Below, one piece after another: positions 1 through 6,380 of a stretch of 8,259 nucleotides of DNA. How positions within the stretch are numbered: the stretch's first letter is position 1; each line of letters starts with the position of its first letter. The notes below the pieces were generated by a model. It was given only the letters and a program-made list of their open reading frames with translations. It had not been told where the DNA came from and made no database searches. The stretch comes from Deltaproteobacteria bacterium (GTDB taxonomy: Bacteria; Desulfobacterota; Desulfobacteria; Desulfobacterales; C00003060): the NCBI GenBank assembly GCA_019309815.1, contig JAFDFO010000087.1, positions 1 through 8,259 on the forward strand, in the 5' to 3' direction. A program made the position numbers and the translations under genes.

Positions 1-1875
1 CGCGTCCGGCATCTCGTATTCTTTGAACTTAGACGGCACGATGTTTTCGCCATATTTGTTCTTCGCGTCGACGAGCAGCTCTCTTTGTATGCCAATCATA
101 TCAAAGATTACTTTTGGGACGTCACTTGTCTCTTTCTGATAGAACTCTTCTACAATTTCAAGCTTGTCTAACAGTTCAGGTACAATCGTCATGAATTGAA
201 GTTCATACTGATCTTGTGAATAACTCGTCTCCAACTCCTTCCCAAAAAGCTCCGCCAGGTCCTCATACTTGGGGATGAAGCCGGTCGGCGTTGCGTAGGC
301 TCCAACTTTCCCGGCAATCCTCCTTTCGATCCATCTGATCCAGACCTTCTTATCCATCTTCGTGTTCAAGAATTCCCCTGCGTCGTCTCTGAGGAAGTAG
401 TTTACGTAAAATACCTTGGGAACTTCTTTTAGGTCCCTCCCGAACTGGATATGGTTTTCCAAGTATTGTCCAATCGGGATCGAAACAAATTCTGCGTTGG
501 CCATGGGATTGATGATGACTTTGGCACTCGAGGCCCCAACAGTTGCAGCAGTGGGTTCGGATTCGATGCCGGCAGCATAAAACACCCCGTGGACCCAACC
601 ATACGATTCTAATACGGGGACCGGTCTTCTGGAGCTACGCCCGCCGTAAACAATGCCCTCTATATCCACAACCTGCGTTGGGTCATAGTTCTCGATTTCA
701 TCCAGGGCTATACAGAATCGGGCGTTATCGTGAGAGACCGGGATTGTCTTTCCCTTCTCGTCCTTCTTTCCTTCCTGCCACTCGCCGGAATGATTGTATC
801 CCTTGGCAGGGATATCAACATCTCCCATCCCCTGCCAATAAGGGTTTCTGTCAGCCTCAAGAACATTAGAATATATGATCTCCCCAGGTTTCATGAGAAG
901 TTTGTGGATATACGGATCATCTTCCGGATTAACATCCTTGATCACCCCGAACATTCCCTTCTCAACATTCGCAGCACATGCCTTACCATCTATGTTTCGG
1001 ACGTGGGCCAGGTCATCCCCAACAATCGTGAACAGCATGGACGTGGATGTCTTCCCGCACCAGCTTGGAAACGCACCCGCAATATAAGTCACCTTGCTCC
1101 CCTCATAGCTGGGGATGCCTGCAATGAGATAATGTTCTGAAAGCCAGCCTTCCTGTGCAGCTTTCCTTATGGCAAGACGATGGGCGAGTTTCTTTGCGGC
1201 CACCGTGTTTCCGGCATATTGTGTGTTAGCGCTGTAGACGGAGTTATTTTCCAGGTCTATGTACATCCTGCGCAGGGCGACTTCACGGCTAACACCATTC
1301 TCCAGGGCACCTGCGGAATGGAGGAAAGCGAAAAAGTCCTCGGTGCTTTTTTCGCTCTTGAAGAGTTCATATCCCGAGCGATAGAGGATGTCTTCACTGT
1401 GAGCCACATAGTATGAATCGGTGATCTGCAGACACGGTATCGCAAATTCAGTACCCAATGGTCCAAGGGAGTAGAAACTGACGATCATTTCGTTTCCACG
1501 CATGATCCCGTTCATGATCTGTTCGATTTCCTTGAGGCCCTCTTGCCGATCCGTGGCGTTGAGGGCAGGGCCTAAAGATGTGCCGCCTGATACCAGAAAC
1601 TTTGTATTTATGGGATCTCTCCCTTGATCTTCATACCCGTCATAGTGAAGGGTATGGCCCGAAATGTTGAGAGCCTTTTCTTCGCCACGCTTTATGGCCT
1701 GCTCACGCACATGTTGTAAGTCCTCCGGAGATCCGGTTGAAACAAAGACTGAGTCAGGCTGAAACTTGGAAATGGCGTCCGCAATCCGCTCATTTACAGA
1801 CGCATTGTTGAGAGCATCAAGTTTCTTCAAGCTTCCAGCATCCAATCGGCTTTTTAGTATTTCATCTGTAGTCAT
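1..1875 (-). CDS. pckG: Phosphoenolpyruvate carboxykinase (GTP), 3' end cut by window edge
   Basis: Reading the minus strand from the ATG at 1875-1873 gives 625 codons without a stop up to the left edge. The family interconverts oxaloacetate plus GTP with PEP, CO2 and GDP in the cytoplasm, serving gluconeogenesis or anaplerosis. Family landmarks appear in order: a YAGN stretch (residues 220-223), a KK pair (228-229) followed by an LAxRxA segment, EHYLI with the putative metal-ligand His248, a P-loop AFPSWCGKTS (268-277), GDD (286-288), NARFC (384-388) and a YGGR loop (410-413). GTP-type enzymes are usually about 590-640 residues, so only a few C-terminal residues should be missing. The start is supported by GAGGAAAG 8 nt upstream. 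The sequence is a divergent family member: several blocks depart from the textbook form, for example W-C-G-K-T-S rather than A-C-G-K-T-N in the P-loop. It is divergent from the FmdE-like gene. The family assignment is firm; the direction of the reaction in the cell is unknown. Confidence 0.93.
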   Translation of the reverse strand, partial: MTTDEILKSRLDAGSLKKLDALNNASVNERIADAISKFQPDSVFVSTGSPEDLQHVREQAIKRGEEKALNISGHTLHYDGYEDQGRDPINTKFLVSGGTSLGPALNATDRQEGLKEIEQIMNGIMRGNEMIVSFYSLGPLGTEFAIPCLQITDSYYVAHSEDILYRSGYELFKSEKSTEDFFAFLHSAGALENGVSREVALRRMYIDLENNSVYSANTQYAGNTVAAKKLAHRLAIRKAAQEGWLSEHYLIAGIPSYEGSKVTYIAGAFPSWCGKTSTSMLFTIVGDDLAHVRNIDGKACAANVEKGMFGVIKDVNPEDDPYIHKLLMKPGEIIYSNVLEADRNPYWQGMGDVDIPAKGYNHSGEWQEGKKDEKGKTIPVSHDNARFCIALDEIENYDPTQVVDIEGIVYGGRSSRRPVPVLESYGWVHGVFYAAGIESEPTAATVGASSAKVIINPMANAEFVSIPIGQYLENHIQFGRDLKEVPKVFYVNYFLRDDAGEFLNTKMDKKVWIRWIERRIAGKVGAYATPTGFIPKYEDLAELFGKELETSYSQDQYELQFMTIVPELLDKLEIVEEFYQKETSDVPKVIFDMIGIQRELLVDAKNKYGENIVPSKFKEYEMPDA

Positions 1876-1883
1876 AGAAAACG

Positions 1884-1891
1884 CTTTCCTC
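1884..1891 (-). promoter_or_regulatory. Ribosome binding site of pckG
   Basis: On the minus strand GAGGAAAG ends 8 nt before the ATG at 1875. It decides the start, because the frame stays open further upstream and contains other ATG codons (1998-1996, 1971-1969) without a comparable Shine-Dalgarno sequence. Confidence 0.6.
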
Positions 1892-2061
1892 GCACTTAGT
1901 AGTTGACCTTTCTCTCCAGAGTCCACGTTTACCTTAAAAAGATGGAAATACGGACACGGCACGGTCTCCATATCATAAGGAATTAGACAGATCAACATTA
2001 ACACGATGTTTCCCGCACTATCGGCTGAAATAGCGGTATATTGATTAAGCCAAAAAAGAGT

Positions 2062-2113
2062 GTAGGGGCGGGGTTTATCCCCGCCCGCGGGAGGGCATAA
2101 AGCCCTCCCCTAC
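2062..2113. repeat. GC-rich double-hairpin repeat (REP-like)
   Basis: Two adjacent hairpins are visible. The first has GGGCGGGG and CCCCGCCC around a TTTAT loop; the second has GGGAGGGC and GCCCTCCC around ATAAA. Both are enclosed by GTAGGGG (2062-2068) and CCCCTAC (2107-2113), so the whole can fold as a three-way junction in either strand. The first 27 bases recur exactly at 7305-7331, which shows it is an interspersed repeat and not a gene-specific signal. It lies in the leader or promoter region of pckG and about 200 bp before the FmdE-like gene. Confidence 0.8.
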
Positions 2114-2312
2114 ACACACTCTTTGGTCGGTGAACGTCTTGTTAAGGAAGATTTACATAGCTTTGGTGTCCCTTCGAAAATGCATGTCAGTTCAACCCGG
2201 TCACGCTTTCCAGCTTGCGGAGGATATCTTGCTTGAGTTTGCGGTAAACATCATATATTGAGATTCCAGACGAGCTAAACGCGCGAACAATGTAACGGAT
2301 AGGCGGTCACAT

Positions 2313-2915
2313 ATGAACGACGTATTGCCTGAAGATCTGAAGGTTTGTGTGGCATTTCATGGACATCTGTGTCCCGGCCTCGTGTATGGCTACCTGGTTG
2401 CAAAAGAGGCGATCCAACGCCTTGGTCTTCATCGCTCCGGTGATGAAGAGGTCGTTGCCATCAGCGAGAATGACACATGTGCCATTGACGCCCTGCAGGT
2501 TCTGCTTGGCACCACTGCTGGTAAAGGGAATCTGATCATCAAGAACTATGGCAAGAACGCCTTTACTGTCCTGAACCGATCCGACAAGCGGGCATTTCGT
2601 TTTTCGCGTAAGGTTCAATACGAGTACCAAGGAGAGCACCAGGAAGAGTTTGGCAGTCTCGAGACAGCCGTTGCCGACGGCAAGGCTACGACAGAACAAA
2701 AAAGCCGCCAACGATTTCTCAAATCTCTTGACCTTGTTTCCAAGCCCTTTGATGCAGTCTTTGATACGACAGCAGTGGAACTTCCCGAGCCTCCCTATGC
2801 CCCCCTGGCCCCTTCTGAGGCATGTGCCGAGTGCGGTGAAATGACCATGTCCACCAGGATGCTGGAGAAAGATGGCAAGCCCCTGTGTATTCCGTGTGCG
2901 GAAGCGAGACAGTGA
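2313..2915 (+). CDS. FmdE-family protein with C-terminal zinc ribbon
   Basis: This 200-residue protein matches the family named after subunit E of archaeal formylmethanofuran dehydrogenase. The N-terminal signature FHGHLCPG (15-22) offers His16, His18 and Cys20 as likely metal ligands. A second conserved block, NDTCAIDALQ (53-62), continues into LLGTTAGKGNL (64-74). The C-terminus carries CAEC (171-174) and CIPC (192-195), a four-cysteine zinc ribbon like that of DksA/TraR-type fingers. No signal peptide or membrane segment is seen, so it should be cytoplasmic. Bacterial members occur in many anaerobes that have no formylmethanofuran dehydrogenase, and their role is not established; a link to molybdenum or tungsten metabolism is often assumed and nothing here supports it directly. 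The start ATG is preceded by a weak AGGCGGT. It seems to be a single-gene unit, followed by repeats and no partner gene. Family assignment is firm, function open. Confidence 0.88.
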   Translation: MNDVLPEDLKVCVAFHGHLCPGLVYGYLVAKEAIQRLGLHRSGDEEVVAISENDTCAIDALQVLLGTTAGKGNLIIKNYGKNAFTVLNRSDKRAFRFSRKVQYEYQGEHQEEFGSLETAVADGKATTEQKSRQRFLKSLDLVSKPFDAVFDTTAVELPEPPYAPLAPSEACAECGEMTMSTRMLEKDGKPLCIPCAEARQ

Positions 2916-2968
2916 TGAGCTGTCAGCTTACAGCAAGGAATATGGGCAACGTTTCCAAGTTTAGTATT

Positions 2969-3118
2969 GTCATTTCGAGCGACTTGTCCGCCGAAGCCCG
3001 CTAGGGCGAAGGTGGAAGCGAGAAATCTTTCTTGTGCAATTTCCTTAAAGATCAAGATTTCTCCCTTCCGCCTTCGTCAAGACTTCGGCGGACAAGTCGG
3101 CGGAGAGGTCGAAATGAC
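2969..3118. repeat. 150-bp palindromic element (MITE-like), relative of the GIY-YIG element
   Basis: The left arm (2969-3029) starts GTCATTTCGAGCGACTTGTC and ends AGAAATCTT. The right arm (3054-3118) is its approximate reverse complement, from AAGATTTCTC to TCGAAATGAC, with an extra 8-10 bp near the outer end. The loop between the arms is 24 bp (3030-3053). The left arm recurs at 7484-7544 with a single mismatch in 61 bases, where it precedes the GIY-YIG gene. The inner edge of the right arm (AAGATTTCTCCC) recurs at 7840-7851 just after that gene. The structure resembles a non-autonomous mobile repeat. Transcribed, it would form a long hairpin 54 bp after the FmdE-like gene and could end or stabilise that message. 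Confidence 0.85.
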
Positions 3119-3142
3119 AGAAAAAGGAAACGTGGGCCCAAT

Positions 3143-3231
3143 ACTAGGGGACGTCCATGACATTTCAACATTCTAGCACCAGCAAGGCTTGGGGGATCGA
3201 GAAAGTTAATATTTCATGGACGTCCCCTAGT
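3143..3231. repeat. 89-bp inverted-repeat element with 18-bp perfect ends
   Basis: ACTAGGGGACGTCCATGA (3143-3160) is perfectly inverted as TCATGGACGTCCCCTAGT (3214-3231), enclosing 53 bp without an open frame. It looks like a small mobile or REP-type element that entered the TCGAAATGAC-box tail of the neighbouring palindrome. No direct target duplication is evident at its edges. Confidence 0.75.
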
Positions 3232-3239
3232 TGTCCCAC

Positions 3240-3295
3240 TCGGAGTGACAGAGCCGAAGGGGTCGAAATGACAGAAATAGTGCGGTGCAAATGAC
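3240..3295. repeat. Three degenerate TCGAAATGAC boxes, 23-bp spacing
   Basis: TCGGAGTGAC (3240), TCGAAATGAC (3263) and TGCAAATGAC (3286) follow each other at 23 bp. They share the box and orientation of the outer end of the palindrome (3109-3118) and of the array at 8008-8101. They are probably the continuation of the palindrome's right end, separated from it by the 89-bp element. Confidence 0.55.
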
Positions 3296-3462
3296 AAGAA
3301 AGGAAATGGGCCTAACGGGCCTGACCAACAGACGTTTTTCAACTTTAGGCACTTTCGTATGTGGATAAACCCCTACACCTGTTCCGCCCGATCCCAGGAA
3401 CTTGGTGGGAGGCAAGCTCGCAAGAATAGGGGAGACCCCAAATCAAGAATGGTTATTGTTTT

Positions 3463-3525
3463 ACGGTGAACGGTCAACGGATAACGGTGAACAGCCGAAG
3501 GCCAGGGGCGAACGGACAACGGTAA
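3463..3525. repeat. Heptamer array, ACGGTGA-like units
   Basis: ACGGTGA, ACGGTCA, ACGGATA and ACGGTGA follow without gaps from 3463 to 3490. After three divergent 7-bp slots the same phase resumes with ACGGACA (3512) and ACGGTAA (3519). Nine 7-bp slots thus span 63 bp, about 50 bp before the clpB promoter. Confidence 0.7.
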
Positions 3526-3529
3526 ACTT

Positions 3530-3555
3530 CTTTCCCTTTGAGCTTTCCCTTTGAG
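3530..3555. repeat. 13-bp perfect tandem duplication
   Basis: CTTTCCCTTTGAG occurs at 3530-3542 and again immediately at 3543-3555. It lies just upstream of the proposed clpB -35 box and is probably a slippage product. Confidence 0.8.
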
Positions 3556-3573
3556 CTGCGGCTCAGCCACTAC

Positions 3574-3601
3574 TTGACAACTCACATAACATGCTTATCT
3601 T
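3574..3601 (+). promoter_or_regulatory. Candidate promoter of clpB
   Basis: A perfect TTGACA (3574-3579) is followed after 16 bp by TATCTT (3596-3601), a plausible housekeeping sigma-70 promoter. It would start transcription near 3608 and leave a leader of about 50 nt. A second TTGACA at 3611-3616 has only an 11-bp spacer to TATATT (3628-3633). A clear heat-shock sigma-32 consensus or a CIRCE operator is not seen. Confidence 0.4.
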
Positions 3602-3621
3602 GTTGAGGAATTGACAATAAT

Positions 3622-3639
3622 CCATCGTATATTCGATGG
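3622..3639. promoter_or_regulatory. Palindrome in the clpB leader, possible operator or hairpin
   Basis: CCATCG and CGATGG form a perfect 6-bp inverted repeat around TATATT, ending 8 bp before the Shine-Dalgarno sequence. It could be an operator, or an AU-looped hairpin in the leader. It is not CIRCE. The role is inferred from position only. Confidence 0.35.
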
Positions 3640-3646
3640 CCCTAAC

Positions 3647-3651
3647 AGGAG
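3647..3651 (+). promoter_or_regulatory. Ribosome binding site of clpB
   Basis: AGGAG lies 6 nt before the ATG at 3658, close to optimal, and fixes the start at the MRLDKLT N-terminus typical of ClpB. Confidence 0.8.
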
Positions 3652-3657
3652 AAAAAT

Positions 3658-6246
3658 ATGCGACTTGACAAACTAACCATCAAATCTCAGGAAGTGATTC
3701 AAGGGGCCCAGGCCCTGGCAGGCCAGCTGGGACATCAGCAGATTGAGCCTGAGCATCTCTTGCGAGTGATGCTGGAGCAGCCCGAGGGGATTGTGCGGTC
3801 GATCCTTCAGAAGTTGGGGACACCTCCCGAAGAGGTCTTGCGTGAGGTGACGGATGTCCTCGACAAGAAATCCAAGGTGAGCGGGGCTGCAATGGGAGAT
3901 GTCTATCTCTCTCCGATCACCAAGAAGGTCCTGGATAGCGCTTTTGCCGAGGCGGCCAAGATGAAAGATGAATATGTGAGTATAGAGCACATCTTGGTGG
4001 CTATGACGGAGGAGAAAGAAACAGAGGCAGCGAGCATCCTGACCGGCGCTGGCGTGACCCGGGAGACGATCCTGAAGGTTCTTCTGGACATCCGAGGAAC
4101 GCAGCGCATTACGGATCCCAACCCTGAGGAAAAGTATCAGGCCCTGCAGCGGTTCAGCCGGGACTTGACAGATCTTGCCCGTCTCGGAAAGCTCGATCCG
4201 GTGATCGGGCGGGATGAAGAGATCCGGCGTGTGGTGCAGGTTCTTTCACGCCGTACCAAGAACAACCCGGTCCTCATTGGCGAGCCCGGCGTTGGCAAGA
4301 CAGCTATCGTGGAGGGACTGGCCCAGCGCATTGTAAACGGCGATGTGTCTGAAACACTCAAGAACCGTCGTCTGGTCGCACTCGACATGGGCGCCCTGGT
4401 TGCAGGCGCAAAGTACCGCGGAGAATTTGAAGACCGCCTGAAGGCCGTCCTAAAGGAGGTCGAGGCGGCCGAGGGCGAAATCATCATGTTCATTGACGAG
4501 CTCCACACCATGGTTGGGGCCGGGGCGGCTGAGGGGGCGGTCGATGCGTCAAACATGCTCAAGCCCGCACTGGCCAGAGGCACCCTGCGTTGCGTTGGAG
4601 CGACCACATTGAATGAGTACCGGAAGTATGTGGAAAAGGATGCTGCCCTGGAGCGGCGTTTCCAGCCCGTCCTCGTGCAGGAACCCAGCGTCGAAGATAC
4701 GATCTCCATCCTCAGAGGCCTAAAAGAGAAATACGAGGTCCATCACGGGGTGCGCATCAAGGATTCTGCCATCGTGGGTGCAGCCATGCTTTCCAACCGT
4801 TACATCTCGGATCGGTTCTTGCCGGACAAGGCCATCGATCTGATTGACGAGGCTGCTTCCAAACTCCGAATCGAGATTGACAGCATGCCCGCTGAGATTG
4901 ACGAGGTCGAGCGCAAGATCGTCCAGGCCGAGATAGAACGGGAAGCCCTCAAGAAGGAGAGCGATCAGGCATCAAAGGACCGGCTGGCCAAGCTGGAAGA
5001 AGACCTCGCGGTCATGAAGGAAAAGAGCCGGGAGATGAAGGCCCACTGGCACAACGAGAAAGAGGCCATTCAGACCATTCGTGAGGTAAAGGAGGAGCTT
5101 GAGCGGGTCGGTGTCGAGGAGCAACAGGCCGAACGGGAAGGGAACCTGGCCCGGGCTGCAGAGCTTCGATACGGGGTCGCAACTGACCTGGAGAGGCGTC
5201 TCGAAGAAGCCAACGAGAAACTTGTGGAGCTTCAGTCAAACCGGAGGATGCTCAAAGAAGAGGTGGATGACGAGGACATAGCCGAAGTGGTTTCCTTGTG
5301 GACGGGCATCCCAGTGTCCAGAATGATGGAGGGAGAACGGGAGAAGCTCGTTCATATGGAGGATCGCCTTAGCGTGCGGGTTGTGGGTCAGAACGAGGCG
5401 ATTGTGGCGGTCTCCAATGCGGTGAGACGCTCACGCTCCGGTCTTCAGGACCCCAATCGGCCCATCGGATCCTTTATCTTCATGGGACCGTCAGGTGTTG
5501 GTAAGACAGAACTGGCCAAGGCCCTGGCTGAGTTCATTTTTGATGACGAGCAGGCCATGGTTCGGATTGACATGTCTGAGTACATGGAAAGGCACTCTGT
5601 CTCGCGACTGATCGGTGCCCCTCCGGGGTATGTTGGCTATGAGGAGGGTGGACAGCTGACAGAGTCGGTCAGGCGTCGGCCTTATTCGGTGGTCCTTTTT
5701 GACGAGATTGAAAAGGCCCATCCCGAGGTCTTCAACGCCCTCTTACAAATCCTGGACGATGGCCGGATGACGGATGGTCAGGGCCGTACTGTCGATTTCA
5801 AGAATACGATTATTATCATGACCTCGAATGTGGGAAGCCAATGGATTCAGGACTTGGGTGTTGATCAGCGCGAAGAGATGGAAAAACGGGTTATGGAGGC
5901 GCTTAGAGCGAGCTTCAATCCGGAGTTCCTGAATCGAATCGATGACATTATGATCTTCCACAACCTCACACCCGAGCAGCTAAATGCCATTGTGGATATT
6001 CAGCTCAAACACGTACAGAAGAGGCTTGACGAGCAACACCTGACGCTCGAGTTGTCAGAGGCAGCCAAGGCCCTTTTGGCCAGTGAAGGTTATGATCCGA
6101 CATACGGGGCGCGGCCCTTGAAGCGGGCCATCCAGAAACACGTGGAGAACCCGCTGGCCATGGAAATACTTGAAGGGCATTTCAGTGACGGGGGGCATAT
6201 CCTGGGTGACGTAGATAAGGGAAAGATCGTTTTCACGGTTGAGTAA
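3658..6246 (+). CDS. clpB: ATP-dependent disaggregase ClpB (Hsp100)
   Basis: The 862-residue product has the full ClpB layout and usual length (about 850-870). ClpB is a cytoplasmic hexameric AAA+ machine that, with DnaK/DnaJ/GrpE, pulls polypeptides out of aggregates after heat or other stress. The double Clp N-domain spans about 1-148. NBD1 has Walker A GEPGVGKT (208-215), Walker B with Asp280/Glu281, pore-loop Tyr253 in KYRGEFE, and arginine fingers Arg333/Arg334. A charged coiled-coil middle domain runs from about 408 to 530 and separates ClpB from ClpA and ClpX. NBD2 has Walker A GPSGVGKT (610-617), Walker B Asp682/Glu683, pore-loop GYVG (657-660) and sensor-2 GARPLKR with Arg819. No IGF/IGL-type ClpP-docking loop was noticed, in keeping with a disaggregase. 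All catalytic residues are intact. It precedes htpX by 134 bp and may share its transcript. Confidence 0.98.
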   Translation: MRLDKLTIKSQEVIQGAQALAGQLGHQQIEPEHLLRVMLEQPEGIVRSILQKLGTPPEEVLREVTDVLDKKSKVSGAAMGDVYLSPITKKVLDSAFAEAAKMKDEYVSIEHILVAMTEEKETEAASILTGAGVTRETILKVLLDIRGTQRITDPNPEEKYQALQRFSRDLTDLARLGKLDPVIGRDEEIRRVVQVLSRRTKNNPVLIGEPGVGKTAIVEGLAQRIVNGDVSETLKNRRLVALDMGALVAGAKYRGEFEDRLKAVLKEVEAAEGEIIMFIDELHTMVGAGAAEGAVDASNMLKPALARGTLRCVGATTLNEYRKYVEKDAALERRFQPVLVQEPSVEDTISILRGLKEKYEVHHGVRIKDSAIVGAAMLSNRYISDRFLPDKAIDLIDEAASKLRIEIDSMPAEIDEVERKIVQAEIEREALKKESDQASKDRLAKLEEDLAVMKEKSREMKAHWHNEKEAIQTIREVKEELERVGVEEQQAEREGNLARAAELRYGVATDLERRLEEANEKLVELQSNRRMLKEEVDDEDIAEVVSLWTGIPVSRMMEGEREKLVHMEDRLSVRVVGQNEAIVAVSNAVRRSRSGLQDPNRPIGSFIFMGPSGVGKTELAKALAEFIFDDEQAMVRIDMSEYMERHSVSRLIGAPPGYVGYEEGGQLTESVRRRPYSVVLFDEIEKAHPEVFNALLQILDDGRMTDGQGRTVDFKNTIIIMTSNVGSQWIQDLGVDQREEMEKRVMEALRASFNPEFLNRIDDIMIFHNLTPEQLNAIVDIQLKHVQKRLDEQHLTLELSEAAKALLASEGYDPTYGARPLKRAIQKHVENPLAMEILEGHFSDGGHILGDVDKGKIVFTVE

Positions 6247-6330
6247 AGAACAAGACTTGCGCCTTGACAGGCCTCACAGAGTGATTAAGGTCATGCCATC
6301 GCGGATGGCAGAATCGCGGGAATCTTTTTC

Positions 6331-6365
6331 TTGTTCCGCATTCCGCATTCCCCATTCCGAATTCG
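6331..6365. repeat. Short heptamer array, GCATTCC-like units
   Basis: TTGTTCC, GCATTCC, GCATTCC, CCATTCC and GAATTCG follow in strict 7-bp phase in the 134-bp gap between clpB and htpX, ending just before the htpX ribosome binding site. Its sequence is unrelated to the array at 3463-3525, but the period is the same. The rest of the gap holds only a small stem (GCCATC/GATGGC, 6295-6309). Confidence 0.6.
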
Positions 6366-6380
6366 AAAGAGGGGGGTTCC

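Larger units (their letters stand above)
1876..2312. other. Divergent intergenic region between pckG and the FmdE-like gene
   Basis: This 437-bp gap must hold the promoters of both divergent genes. I see no convincing -35/-10 pair: on the minus strand a TATGAT lies about 90 nt upstream of pckG, but nothing like TTGACA sits at the right distance. The centre holds a GC-rich double hairpin (2062-2113). The stretch 2187-2306, read on the minus strand, is an open frame with no start codon that may be a coding remnant (see findings). The rest is unassigned. Confidence 0.6.
2916..3657. other. Repeat-rich intergenic region upstream of clpB
   Basis: These 742 bp carry no convincing gene; the short open frames on either strand run through repeats and lack coding character. 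In order it holds a 150-bp palindrome, an 89-bp inverted-repeat element, three boxes resembling TCGAAATGAC (3240, 3263, 3286; spacing 23 bp), a unique stretch of about 165 bp (3296-3462) in which I recognise nothing, a 7-bp-period array, a 13-bp tandem duplication and the clpB promoter and leader. Confidence 0.7.

Noticed and set aside
1876..1998. N-terminal extension of pckG to the upstream in-frame ATG at 1998
   Set aside because: The frame is open, but the ATG at 1875 has a good Shine-Dalgarno sequence and gives an N-terminus of normal family length; the added residues show no family likeness.
2307..2711. Open frame antisense to the FmdE-like gene (134 codons)
   Set aside because: The plus-strand frame has clear family motifs; this one is its shadow.
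3296..3462. Riboswitch or small RNA in the unique part of the clpB upstream region
   Set aside because: I found no recognisable conserved core or strong fold beyond short direct repeats such as GGGCCT at about 3310.
3227..3585. Two short minus-strand open frames before clpB
   Set aside because: They run through repeats, the heptamer array and the tandem duplication, lack a convincing ribosome binding site and show no domain.
4137..4709. Long open frame antisense to clpB (190 codons)
   Set aside because: It mirrors the codon pattern of clpB NBD1, is rich in Ser, Arg and Pro and resembles no protein family.
6264..6291. Separate htpX promoter at TTGACA (6264-6269)
   Set aside because: No acceptable -10 box is found at 15-18 bp spacing, so the hexamer alone is not enough.
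6295..6329. Rho-independent terminator between clpB and htpX
   Set aside because: The 6-bp stem at 6295-6309 is small and the T-run (6325-6329) starts 15 nt after it, so the two do not form an intrinsic terminator.
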